Positions 8,051 through 15,445 of a stretch of 46,744 bases of DNA are shown here, piece after piece (position 1 is the stretch's first letter; every line of letters begins with the position of its first letter). The notes under the pieces are model-generated. The model made no database searches, had not been told where the DNA came from, and saw only the letters and a list, made by a program, of their open reading frames with translations. Origin of the DNA: Bacteroidia bacterium (GTDB taxonomy: Bacteria; Bacteroidota; Bacteroidia; B-17B0; Aurantibacillaceae); contig JANYIQ010000248.1 of assembly GCA_025362575.1 (NCBI GenBank), positions 1-46,744 on the forward strand, written 5' to 3'. Made by a program: the position numbers and the translations under genes.

Positions 8051-8252
8051 AGTACCGAAAAAAATATTTCATCGTTACTTAAAATAGCCACCAAAGCACA
8101 AAGACCGCCAAATCCCATTAAAAAATCATTAAAATATTTTGTGAAATTTTGTGCCTTTAGAGTTTTTGTGGCAAAAAAAAACATCTGCGATCACGACTCG
8201 TCGTGACTGCGCATTCATCTGCGAACATCTGCGCGAAACCTTAAGAAACTCT

Positions 8253-8272
8253 CTGCCTCGCCGGTAGGCAGG
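8253..8272. repeat. Short G+C-rich palindrome (CCTGCC...GGCAGG family), copy 1
   Basis: CTGCCTCGCCGGTAGGCAGG is an imperfect palindrome related to the elements at 15191-15210 and 29767-29786. It is absent from the equivalent position of the duplicate at 9016, and AGAAACT/AGAAATT flank it like a short target duplication. Confidence 0.6.
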
Positions 8273-8282
8273 TACGAGAAAT

Positions 8283-8330
8283 TACCCTTCTTAGCCTTAA
8301 AATAAGAAACAATTATCGGCAATACCGATA
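8283..8330 (-). pseudogene. Remnant of a second dedA gene (last codons only)
   Basis: Read on the minus strand this gives SVLPIIVSYFKAKKG, against SVLPIILAYFKGKKG at the end of the intact dedA at 9011. Several of the differences are synonymous or conservative, which suggests the copy diverged while still functional and lost its 5' part later. The stop codon position is occupied by the insertion at 8251-8282. Nothing dedA-like continues to the right of 8330. Confidence 0.65.
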
Positions 8331-8424
8331 TGCGAAGCTCTTTTTTTTGCCCCGGAGCGGGCAAAATATTAATAATAAACCAAAACCCGGGAAAGATATG
8401 GCTACAGAGTAGCCAAACATTTTA

Positions 8425-8707
8425 TGACTTGTCCTGAAATAGGTTTACACAAAAACCAGGACAAATGAGAAAATTTAGTGAAAGTTTCAAACGGCAAGTC
8501 ATCCAAGAGGTAATGACTGGTCAAATGAGCAAAGAAGAAGCGCGCCGGCGATATAATATCAAAGGCAAGACCGCAATTTTAAATTGGATTCGTAAATTTG
8601 ATATACCCAATCCGATAATAATGTCCGATCATCCATTAAGTGAAAAAGAACTTCTTGCTAAGATTAAGCGATTGGAGCAATTAAAATGTTGGTTTAGATC
8701 TTATTAA
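8425..8707 (+). mobile_element. IS3-family remnant: left end and truncated orfA
   Basis: An 80-codon frame (8465-8707) starts MRKFSESFKRQVIQEVMTGQ and continues with SKEEARRRYNIKGKTAILNW, the helix-turn-helix of IS3-type OrfA transposase subunits. It ends abruptly after KIKRLEQ with unrelated residues, where family members continue for about 30-40 residues as a leucine zipper. No orfB is present. Just before the ATG, TTGTCCTG and CAGGACAA form an inverted repeat within TGACTTGTCCTGAAATAGG, a typical left end of such elements. No right end is found. The element is dead, and it sits between the two copies of the dedA-tail duplication. Confidence 0.75.
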
Positions 8708-8861
8708 TAAGGTTTGGTTCCTAACGGAACCGCTATCAAAAAATAAATACAGTTTGCTATAGCCCAGAAATAAATTAGGGATTAAAAACAGAAAATAAAT
8801 CTAACACAAATTACTTCGCCATCTTCGATCTAAAATAAAAAGACCTCTGCGCTTCCCTGCA

Positions 8862-9060
8862 GAAAATAGCCACCAAATCCCAAAAAAACGATCAAAATAT
8901 TTTGTGAAATTTTGTGCCTTTAGAGTTTTTGTGGCAAAAAAAACATCTGCGATCACGACTCGTCGTGACTGCGAATTCATCTGCGAAACTCCGCGAGAAA
9001 CTTTAAGAAACTATCCCTTCTTCCCTTTGAAATAAGCCAAAATGATCGGCAATACCGACA
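8862..9060. repeat. Direct repeat copy B, overlapping the dedA 3' end
   Basis: This is the partner of 8081-8330. It includes the spacer downstream of dedA and the last 16-17 dedA codons. It lacks the palindrome insertion of copy A. Between 8708 and 8861 I see only A+T-rich spacer with a small GGTTCC/GGAACC hairpin (8716-8731). Confidence 0.8.
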
Positions 9061-9640
9061 TCCCAACAACTCCCAAACAAACAAGGTCAATGTGTTTACG
9101 AATGAATTCAACCTCGCCTAATAAATAACCGGCGGTGGTTAAACTACCTATCCATAAAGCACCGCCTAAAAGATCGAAGCTTAAATATTTCTTATAATTC
9201 ATTTCGGCAATGCCGGCAGCAAAAGGTGCAAAGGTTCTTACAAAAGGTACAAAGCGCGCCATGATGATGGCTTTGGTGCCATACTTTTCGAAAAACACAT
9301 GGGTTTTATCTAAGTACTCCTGTTTTACAATTGGTTTTCCTTTTAATTTAATGTGAAATACTTTTAAGCCAATGGTTCTTCCGATCCAGTAATTACAATT
9401 ATCGCCGAGCACAGCAGCAATGAACAATAAAATAAAAACGTAAGAGATGTTTAATTGTCCGCTGCGGGCAAACAAGCCTGCCATGAACAATAAAGAGTCG
9501 CCGGGTAAAAAGGGCATGGCCACTAATCCGGTCTCAACAAAAATTACCAGAAAAAGAATAACGTAAATAGAGGTTCCGTAAGTAGCAAAGATCCAATCGA
9601 GGTCGAGGTGAGGGAAGATGTGGTTAAAAAGTTCAATCAT
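9011..9640 (-). CDS. DedA-family membrane protein
   Basis: This 209-residue protein has the DedA/VTT hallmarks: ETGLVAMPFLPGDSLLFMAG near residue 37, NYWIGRTIG, and the re-entrant signature MARFVPFVRTFAPFAAGIAE near residue 125, followed by two C-terminal membrane segments. DedA proteins are inner-membrane proteins, some of which flip lipid carriers or phospholipids and affect proton-motive-force homeostasis. It is the last gene of a minus-strand run after the rhodanese, with a 111-base low-complexity spacer. A second, mostly lost copy lies at 8283-8330. Confidence 0.92.
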   Translation of the reverse strand: MIELFNHIFPHLDLDWIFATYGTSIYVILFLVIFVETGLVAMPFLPGDSLLFMAGLFARSGQLNISYVFILLFIAAVLGDNCNYWIGRTIGLKVFHIKLKGKPIVKQEYLDKTHVFFEKYGTKAIIMARFVPFVRTFAPFAAGIAEMNYKKYLSFDLLGGALWIGSLTTAGYLLGEVEFIRKHIDLVCLGVVGMSVLPIILAYFKGKKG

Positions 9641-9751
9641 GTTTAATTGTTTTGTTGTTTGATGTTTAATTGTTTGAGTGGATATTTATTTGTTTGATGT
9701 TTTGTTGTTTAGGAGTGCTTAACAAACATTTAAACATTAAACAGTCAAACA
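9641..9751. repeat. Low-complexity TGTTTAAT/TGTTTGAT spacer
   Basis: The spacer is made of degenerate repeats of TGTTTGATGTTTAAT on the plus strand, followed (9720-9752) by the same words on the minus strand (AAACATTAAAC). Transcripts could fold into a long A+U hairpin between the rhodanese and dedA genes. No coding potential is seen. Confidence 0.6.
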
Positions 9752-10054
9752 TTAAAGTCCGATCTCTTCAATATAGGCAAGAATTCCGCCTTTAAGGTTA
9801 TAAAGATTTGTATATCCTAATTGAGTTTCTAAGGCTGCAATAACAGCTGCGCTTCGTTTACCGCTGCGGCAATGAATAACCACTTGTTTATCTTTTGATA
9901 TTTGAGCAGCATTTTCCATAACATCTCCCATGGGGATGAACACGCCGTTGAGGTTCACGTCGTCAAACTCATGTTGTTCGCGAACATCGATCAATTGAAA
10001 ATCAGCTTTACTGTCAATTAATGCTTTTAGTTCTTGTACTGTTACTTCTTTCAT
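9752..10054 (-). CDS. Single-domain rhodanese-like sulfurtransferase
   Basis: This 100-residue protein starts MKEVTVQELKALIDSKADF. It is a single rhodanese domain with LIDVREQHEFDDVNL (about 21-35) and the active-site loop VVIHCRSGKRSAAV, whose cysteine carries persulfide sulfur in family members. The six-residue loop after Cys is the usual rhodanese length, not the longer Cdc25 type. It is cytoplasmic, with no signal peptide. The adjacent upstream gene is a phosphosulfolactate-synthase homologue, so a sulfur-related context is possible but not proven. It has its own promoter at 10075-10105. Confidence 0.92.
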   Translation of the reverse strand: MKEVTVQELKALIDSKADFQLIDVREQHEFDDVNLNGVFIPMGDVMENAAQISKDKQVVIHCRSGKRSAAVIAALETQLGYTNLYNLKGGILAYIEEIGL

Positions 10055-10074
10055 TTTTTAATCTTTAATTACGA

Positions 10075-10105
10075 CGAATTTAAGGCATAAACCTCAAAAT
10101 TCAAA
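10075..10105 (-). promoter_or_regulatory. Promoter of the rhodanese gene
   Basis: On the minus strand TTTG (10105-10102), 19 bases, then TAAATTCG (10082-10075; one mismatch to TAnnTTTG) precedes the ATG at 10054 by 20 bases. Confidence 0.5.
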
Positions 10106-10114
10106 CTTTCCGGT

Positions 10115-10897
10115 CTAAACCTGTTTTAGGTTCTCTGGTAAAAATGTAAAAAAGGTATCGCCGCGTAAGCCTAAACGAAGGGTTTCTAAAGGAATGACAT
10201 CGTCAACGGCAATGTTTCCAACATTAACGTTAGAGCCAAATAGCTTTAAGAAGTATACCTGTTGCGCTTTTTGAGGGGTTTCCCAAATAATATTCTCGCC
10301 TTTGATCTTAGCAACAATACGATTGATCAATAAGGTGTGCGCTGCACCGTTCTTATGAAATATACCTACATTACCGCTTTCACGAGCTTCGGCAATCACT
10401 TTAACAGAGCCTGCATCCAGTTCGGCCTGCATCATTTTTATCCAGCGGGCAGGGTGAATGATCACACCTTCTTCTTTAGATCCTACTTCCGAAAGAACAT
10501 TAAAGTTCTTGGAAAGCTTGTTGATGTATTCGCACTTTTTATCATGTTCAATGTTTATGCTGCCATCCGATACTTCGGCGCTATCTACACCCAAACTCGA
10601 AATGAACTTAATGTAGTCTTCAAACTTGTTGCGAATAACAAAGGCTTCGAATAAAGTACCGCCTAGGTAAACTTTAATGTTGGCTTTTTGATACAATTTA
10701 ATTTTGGCCTGAAGGTCTTTTGATACCACCGATGTTCCAAACCCAAGTTTCACATAATCTACCAAGTCGGCATTCATGCTCACAAAATCTTCAGCCTGGC
10801 GTAAAGGAATTCCTTTATCCATCACCATGGTCAATCCTTCTTTTCTTGGTTTTTTAGTCCTTTCGGGCAAAAACGGTAGGTCTACGTTGTAAGTCAT
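10115..10897 (-). CDS. Phosphosulfolactate synthase family protein (ComA-like)
   Basis: This 260-residue TIM-barrel protein matches the family that adds sulfite to phosphoenolpyruvate to make (2R)-phospho-3-sulfolactate. Visible family blocks are KPRKEGLTMVMDKG, VKLGFGTSVV, KVYLGGTLFEAF, AEVSDGSI, VLSEVGSKE, VIAEARESG and a late LRGDTFFTF. In methanogens the product feeds coenzyme M; in other bacteria it can feed sulfolactate or cysteate. No ComB, ComC, sulfopyruvate decarboxylase or sulfonolipid gene is visible nearby. The gene follows the TPR gene by one base, so the two are cotranscribed. Substrate in this organism is inferred from family only. Confidence 0.85.
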   Translation of the reverse strand: MTYNVDLPFLPERTKKPRKEGLTMVMDKGIPLRQAEDFVSMNADLVDYVKLGFGTSVVSKDLQAKIKLYQKANIKVYLGGTLFEAFVIRNKFEDYIKFISSLGVDSAEVSDGSINIEHDKKCEYINKLSKNFNVLSEVGSKEEGVIIHPARWIKMMQAELDAGSVKVIAEARESGNVGIFHKNGAAHTLLINRIVAKIKGENIIWETPQKAQQVYFLKLFGSNVNVGNIAVDDVIPLETLRLGLRGDTFFTFLPENLKQV

Positions 10898-10898
10898 A

Positions 10899-12305
10899 TT
10901 AGCTTTTGTACGAATTAATTAATTCTAAAACATCCTTATCTTCCTTAAGAGCAGGGGCATATTCAAATATATCTGAATGTTTACTGTAATCTAATTCAAG
11001 GGCTTTTGCAAAATGTTCCATGCCTTGCAAACGTTTACCGGTTTCCAGTAAAATAATGCCATAGCGGTATTGCAGTTCTGCCACATCCGGAAAAACTTCA
11101 CAGGCTTTTGCCAAAGCTTCGGCACAATCTTTATAATAACCGGCTTCGTCCAGCAGCTTAGCGTAATCCAACCAAACATCATGTTCAGTATATCCCAATT
11201 CGATCACCCGCTGATAAGCCATGGCAGCTTCTTCCAAAAAACCAAGTTTTTGCTGGATCTCTGCAAACACATACCAATACTCTGCATCGTTCGGGTTGAT
11301 CTCAATGGCTTTCTTAATGTAATGAATCCCTTCTATCAAGCGGTTCATGGCATCCAGACAAACACCTATCGCTAACCAGGCATCGCCGTGGGCAGGATCT
11401 AACTTCACGCATTTATTGTAATTGGTCAATGCATCTTCAAACTGATTCAGATTCTCATAACACTCGCCAATGTAATAGTAAGTGTTGGCATCGTGATTTT
11501 CGTGCTTAAAGGTTTCTTTGTAAGTTTCAATAGCCTCTGCGTATCTTTCTAACTGCGCTAATGAATTGGCTTTATTGAAATAAGCAGAACTGAATTTATC
11601 GTTAATGGCCAGAGCATAATCGTAAGCATCAATGGCTTTTTCGTACAAACCAAAACGGTTGTAAGCTAATCCTAAATTGAACCAGGCATAATAACTGTAT
11701 GGAAATTCTTCAATGTAATCTTCAAAAAAAGAAATAGCTTCTTCCGACTTTGCAGTAAGGTCGAAGCATAACGATAATTCGTTTAACGCCACTTCGTTAC
11801 GCGGGTTTATCTTAATGGCTTTCTTTAAGTAATAAAGTGCATCATCGGGTTTGTCTTCATTTAAAAATTCAACACCTAATGCTAAGTAAACTTCGTCTTT
11901 ATATTCGGCAAGGGGCAATGCATTCTTAAAATTCTCTATGGCCTGTTCGCCTAATCCCATCTGACTGTATATGTAACCGCGGGTCATGAACAGGTCGAAA
12001 TTCTGACTTTCGGTTTGTTCAATTTCGTTCAAAAGCGAAAGCGCTTCTTTAGTGAAATGTTGTGATGATAAATATTGTGCCTGTTTAATTTTAATGATGG
12101 AAGAGTAAGGGTAATGTTTGATGCCAAAATCGATGGCTTTTTTAACCATATCATAGTTGAGCCATTGAAAATAATATTCAATAACCTCCTCGATCTCATC
12201 GGCATCAAAGAAAGCACTGTTTCCACTGGAAATCATGTCTTCGAAACGCTTCAGTATTTTTTCAAAATCTTGATCGTCAAATCCTTCTCCGTCAAATTCA
12301 CTCAT
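10899..12305 (-). CDS. Tetratricopeptide-repeat protein
   Basis: This 468-residue acidic, soluble protein starts MSEFDGEGFDDQDFEKIL and consists almost wholly of TPR units from about residue 60 to 450. Examples are AYYNRG-type helices such as YYAWFNLGLAYNRFGLYEKAI, DAWLAIGVCLDAMNRLIEGI and AEYWYVFAEIQQKLGFLEEA. There is no signal peptide or lipobox, so it is probably a cytoplasmic scaffold. It is the first gene of the operon with the ComA-like synthase. No enzyme domain is present and its partner is unknown. Similar TPR proteins are common in Bacteroidota next to unrelated genes. Confidence 0.88.
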   Translation of the reverse strand: MSEFDGEGFDDQDFEKILKRFEDMISSGNSAFFDADEIEEVIEYYFQWLNYDMVKKAIDFGIKHYPYSSIIKIKQAQYLSSQHFTKEALSLLNEIEQTESQNFDLFMTRGYIYSQMGLGEQAIENFKNALPLAEYKDEVYLALGVEFLNEDKPDDALYYLKKAIKINPRNEVALNELSLCFDLTAKSEEAISFFEDYIEEFPYSYYAWFNLGLAYNRFGLYEKAIDAYDYALAINDKFSSAYFNKANSLAQLERYAEAIETYKETFKHENHDANTYYYIGECYENLNQFEDALTNYNKCVKLDPAHGDAWLAIGVCLDAMNRLIEGIHYIKKAIEINPNDAEYWYVFAEIQQKLGFLEEAAMAYQRVIELGYTEHDVWLDYAKLLDEAGYYKDCAEALAKACEVFPDVAELQYRYGIILLETGKRLQGMEHFAKALELDYSKHSDIFEYAPALKEDKDVLELINSYKS

Positions 12306-12325
12306 AAGGTACCCTTCTTATGGTG

Positions 12326-12333
12326 CAAAGTTA
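12326..12333 (-). promoter_or_regulatory. -7 element for the TPR-comA operon
   Basis: On the minus strand TAACTTTG, a perfect TAnnTTTG, lies 20 bases before the ATG at 12305. The -33 region has only a weak CTTTA match. Confidence 0.45.
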
Positions 12334-12447
12334 AGATTAAAATCGGGATAAAGCTATCATATTTTGAACATCAAAGGGCAAATAATGTCGATAAAAATAA
12401 ATAGCAAAACATTAGCTAAAAGTTATATTTACACAAAATTTTTTACG

Positions 12448-13842
12448 GTGACTTTAATCAAAAGTATTTCAGGAATAAGAGGAACCATTGGCGGTAAACC
12501 CGGCGATGGATTAACTCCATTAGATGTGGTAAAGTTTGCTTCGGCTTACGGAACCTGGATCTTAAAGAACAATCCAAAAGGAAAATCGAAAATTGTGGTG
12601 GGAAGAGATGCCCGACTATCCGGACAAATGGTGAACTCCATTGTTTGCGGTACGCTGAATGGTTTGGGCATTGATGTGATCGATCTTGGATTGAGCACAA
12701 CACCAACTGTTGAGGTAGCGGTAACAGAGTTAAAAGCTCAGGGCGGTATTATTTTAACGGCGTCTCACAATCCAAAACAATGGAATGCTTTAAAACTGCT
12801 GAACGATAAAGGCGAATTTATTTCAGATGCCGAAGGAAAATTAATATTACAATTGGCTGACAAAGAAGACTTTGATTATAGTGACGTAAACCAATTGGGT
12901 AAGTATGTGAAGCATTACGATTTCTTACAGATCCATATCAATAAAATTTTAAAATTACCTTATGTAGATGTAGAAGCAATTAAAGCAGCTAACTTCTCGG
13001 TTGCCCTGGATGCAGTGAATTCAAGCGGAGGAATTGTAATTCCGGCATTATTGGAAGCACTCGGTGTTACAACCATTAACAAAATACATTGTGAGCCCGA
13101 TGGACAATTTGCTCACAATCCTGAACCATTACCCGAGCATTTAAAAGATCTGTCGAGTTTAGTAGTAAAAACAAAATCGCATGTTGGTATAAGTGTTGAT
13201 CCGGATGTTGATCGCTTGGCTTTGGTTTGCGAAGACGGTGAAATGTTTGGGGAAGAGTACACTTTGGTGGCTGTTGCTGATTATGTTTTGAAGTTTCATA
13301 AAGGTGGAAATACCGTTTCTAATTTGTCATCAACCCGTGCTTTAAGAGATATTACTGAGAAGAACGGAGGCATTTATTCAGCTTCAGCAGTTGGAGAAGT
13401 AAATGTAGTTAACTTAATGAAAGACAGCAAGGCAGTGATCGGTGGCGAAGGTAATGGTGGAGTTATTTTACCGGAATTACATTACGGTCGTGATGCTTTA
13501 GTTGGCGTTGCCATTTTCTTAACGCATTTGGCTAAGTATGGTAAAACAACTTCCATGCTTCGCAAGTCTTACCCGAATTATTTCATCTCAAAAAATAAGA
13601 TCGAACTTACTCCCGAAATAAATGTGGATAAAGTTTTAGAAAGCGTTAAAGCTAAATATGCCAAACAACCTGTTAATACTGTTGATGGGGTAAAAATTGA
13701 ATTCGATAAAGAGTGGGTGCATTTACGTAAATCGAACACCGAACCAATTATCAGGATCTATTCAGAAAGTCAGAGTGAAGCTACAGCCGACAATTTGGCA
13801 AAGAAGATCATTAACGATATTAAGGAGATCATTAAAAACTAG
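12448..13842 (+). CDS. glmM: Phosphoglucosamine mutase / phosphohexomutase
   Basis: The frame is open from 12364, but homology starts at TLIKSISGIRGTIGGKPGDG, so I choose the GTG at 12448, giving 464 residues, the normal length in Bacteroidota. The phosphoserine loop is TASHNPKQW with S106, the metal loop is DPDVDRLAL, the sugar-binding loop is GGEGNGGV, and the phosphate-binding loop near the C-terminus is RKSNTEPIIRIYSE. The enzyme converts glucosamine 6-phosphate to glucosamine 1-phosphate for UDP-GlcNAc, or acts as phosphomannomutase or phosphoglucomutase; sequence alone does not separate these well. TATATTTA (12424-12431) is a likely -7 element. Confidence 0.92.
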   Translation: MTLIKSISGIRGTIGGKPGDGLTPLDVVKFASAYGTWILKNNPKGKSKIVVGRDARLSGQMVNSIVCGTLNGLGIDVIDLGLSTTPTVEVAVTELKAQGGIILTASHNPKQWNALKLLNDKGEFISDAEGKLILQLADKEDFDYSDVNQLGKYVKHYDFLQIHINKILKLPYVDVEAIKAANFSVALDAVNSSGGIVIPALLEALGVTTINKIHCEPDGQFAHNPEPLPEHLKDLSSLVVKTKSHVGISVDPDVDRLALVCEDGEMFGEEYTLVAVADYVLKFHKGGNTVSNLSSTRALRDITEKNGGIYSASAVGEVNVVNLMKDSKAVIGGEGNGGVILPELHYGRDALVGVAIFLTHLAKYGKTTSMLRKSYPNYFISKNKIELTPEINVDKVLESVKAKYAKQPVNTVDGVKIEFDKEWVHLRKSNTEPIIRIYSESQSEATADNLAKKIINDIKEIIKN

Positions 13843-13850
13843 TTCGGTTT

Positions 13851-13894
13851 GTAGTAGGCAGGAGCAGTAGGCAGTTGCCCGCCAACTGCCAACT
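13851..13894. repeat. GCAGTTGGCAG-family repeat with hairpin
   Basis: GTAGTAGGCAGGAGCAGTAG leads into a perfect 8-bp stem GGCAGTTG/CAACTGCC (13870-13877 and 13883-13890). The same words flank the four-helix-bundle gene at 33144-33200 and 33597-33620. It lies 9 bases after glmM and may cap its transcript, but there is no T-tract. Confidence 0.65.
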
Positions 13895-13979
13895 GATAAA
13901 GAATCCTATAATTAGGCGATTTCAGTTCGTTTGAACGTAAAAAAGTCGGATATTTGCATCATCAATTCCATTGTCAACC

Positions 13980-15122
13980 ATGAGTAAAATATACCTCGAT
14001 AACGCCGCTACTACTAAGTTAGATGAAGAAGTTCTTAACGCCATGCTTCCATTTATGCGTGAAGAATATGGGAATCCTTCATCCATTCACAGTTTTGGCC
14101 GTAAAACCAGAACTGCCATTGAAACGGCGCGTAAATCAGTTTCTAAGTTATTGAACGTTTCACCGGCCGAAATATTTTTCACTTCAGGAGGTACTGAGGC
14201 CGATAATATGGCAATTTGCCAAGCGCTAGAAACTCATGGAATAAAACATGCCATTAGCAGCAAAATTGAACATCATGCTGTTGAACATACTTTGCAGGTT
14301 TTAGAGCAAAGCGGAAAAATAAAATTGAGCTGGGTGAATTTTGATGAGAAAGGGAACGTCGATCTTAACCATTTAGAAGAACTTTTAGCTAATAACGAAC
14401 GCAGTTTGGTTTCGTTAATGCATGCTAATAACGAGATCGGAACCTTGCTTCCCATTAAAAAAGTGAGCGAACTCTGCGAAAAATACAACGCCTTATTTCA
14501 CAGCGATACCGTACAAACCATGGGGCATTATAAAATTGATCTTGCCAGTTTAAAAGTGCATTTTGTAACCTGCGCGGCACACAAGTTCCACGGACCAAAA
14601 GGCGTTGGTTTTTTATATATTAACCATGCCGTAAAAATAAAACCTTTCATTAACGGTGGTGCCCAGGAGCGTAATATGCGCGGCGGTACTGAGAACGTTT
14701 ACGGTATTGTTGGATTAGCCAAAGCTTTTGAAATGGCTAACGAACACATGGACGAACATCAAACCCACATTAAAGGTTTGAAAAGCTACATGATGGAACA
14801 TTTAAAAGCCAACATTGAAGGCATGGAGTTTAACGGCGAAACCGGCGAAACCGGATTGTACACTGTTTTAAATTGTCGTTTCCCTCATCACCCGGATGCC
14901 GAAATGTTATTGTTCAATCTCGATATTTCGGGCATCGCAGCCAGCGGCGGAAGCGCCTGCAGCAGCGGAAGCAATCAGGGCTCTCATGTGTTAAGAGGTT
15001 TGGGTATTGACATGGCCAAACCATCTGTACGCTTCTCCTTCTGTAAATACAATACCAAAGACGAAATTGATATTGTTGTGAAAAAGATGAAAGAAATGTA
15101 CGCCGTTGTGGCGAAGGCTTAA
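13980..15122 (+). CDS. iscS: Cysteine desulfurase (NifS/IscS family)
   Basis: This is a PLP enzyme that takes sulfur from cysteine for Fe-S clusters and thio-modified tRNA. Starting at the ATG at 13980 (not the in-frame TTG at 13971) gives 380 residues beginning MSKIYLDNAATTKLDEEV. The PLP lysine is K202 in CAAHKFHGPKGVGFLY, the substrate histidine is in KIEHHAVEHT, and the catalytic cysteine is C327 in the loop SGGSACSSGSNQGSHVL. The extended mobile loop marks group I (IscS/NifS) rather than SufS. No iscU or scaffold gene is adjacent. A TTTG (13930) and GATATTTG (13949) upstream form a weak promoter with short spacing. Confidence 0.95.
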   Translation: MSKIYLDNAATTKLDEEVLNAMLPFMREEYGNPSSIHSFGRKTRTAIETARKSVSKLLNVSPAEIFFTSGGTEADNMAICQALETHGIKHAISSKIEHHAVEHTLQVLEQSGKIKLSWVNFDEKGNVDLNHLEELLANNERSLVSLMHANNEIGTLLPIKKVSELCEKYNALFHSDTVQTMGHYKIDLASLKVHFVTCAAHKFHGPKGVGFLYINHAVKIKPFINGGAQERNMRGGTENVYGIVGLAKAFEMANEHMDEHQTHIKGLKSYMMEHLKANIEGMEFNGETGETGLYTVLNCRFPHHPDAEMLLFNLDISGIAASGGSACSSGSNQGSHVLRGLGIDMAKPSVRFSFCKYNTKDEIDIVVKKMKEMYAVVAKA

Positions 15123-15146
15123 GAATCCATTAACCAGCCTTTTGTC

Positions 15147-15164
15147 TCCCGATAGCTATCGGGA
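15147..15164. repeat. 18-bp perfect palindrome, copy 1
   Basis: TCCCGATAGCTATCGGGA is its own reverse complement and recurs identically at 23543-23560. The spacer 15123-15445 holds this, the palindrome at 15191-15210, and otherwise plain A+T-rich DNA with no gene. Confidence 0.85.
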
Positions 15165-15190
15165 CTAAGCGGCCTGCCTCTTGCGTGAAG

Positions 15191-15210
15191 CCTGCCTGCC
15201 GGTAGGCAGG
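15191..15210. repeat. CCTGCC...GGCAGG palindrome, copy 2
   Basis: CCTGCCTGCCGGTAGGCAGG has a 7-bp stem and a GCCGGT centre. One base separates it from the element at 29767-29786. It lies 27 bases after the 18-bp palindrome. Confidence 0.75.
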
Positions 15211-15445
15211 GATCTGTTCTTACAAAAGGATTTAAAGGCATTCAATCTTTAATAATAGAGGCACATTCTTCGGTCCGAAATTCAAATTAATTTATTGAAA
15301 GTATAAAGCGGTATCATTATAAGAAAATTCATTAACGGCCTCAGAATGACAAAGTCCATTTGATTTGTTTTCAACCATCCAATTGTGAAAAATTAAGACT
15401 TTCACTTACCATTCAAAGCATCCATTTCCTTAATATTATTGTTTT

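Larger units (their letters stand above)
8081..8330. repeat. Direct repeat copy A (spacer plus dedA tail)
   Basis: Starting at AAAATAGCCACCAAA, this stretch matches 8862-9060 over its whole length: the ATTTTGTGAAATTTTGTGCC block, the TTTTTGTGGCAAAAAA block, the TCACGACTCGTCGTGA hairpin, and then the 3' end of dedA. It differs by point changes, a small insertion near 8096, and a roughly 32-base palindrome-bearing insertion near 8251-8282. It is the older or degenerate half of a local duplication. Confidence 0.8.

Noticed and set aside
8711-8790. A second reading-frame fragment after the orfA remnant
   Set aside because: A short frame can be read but shows no OrfB or other family motif, so I treat it as spacer.
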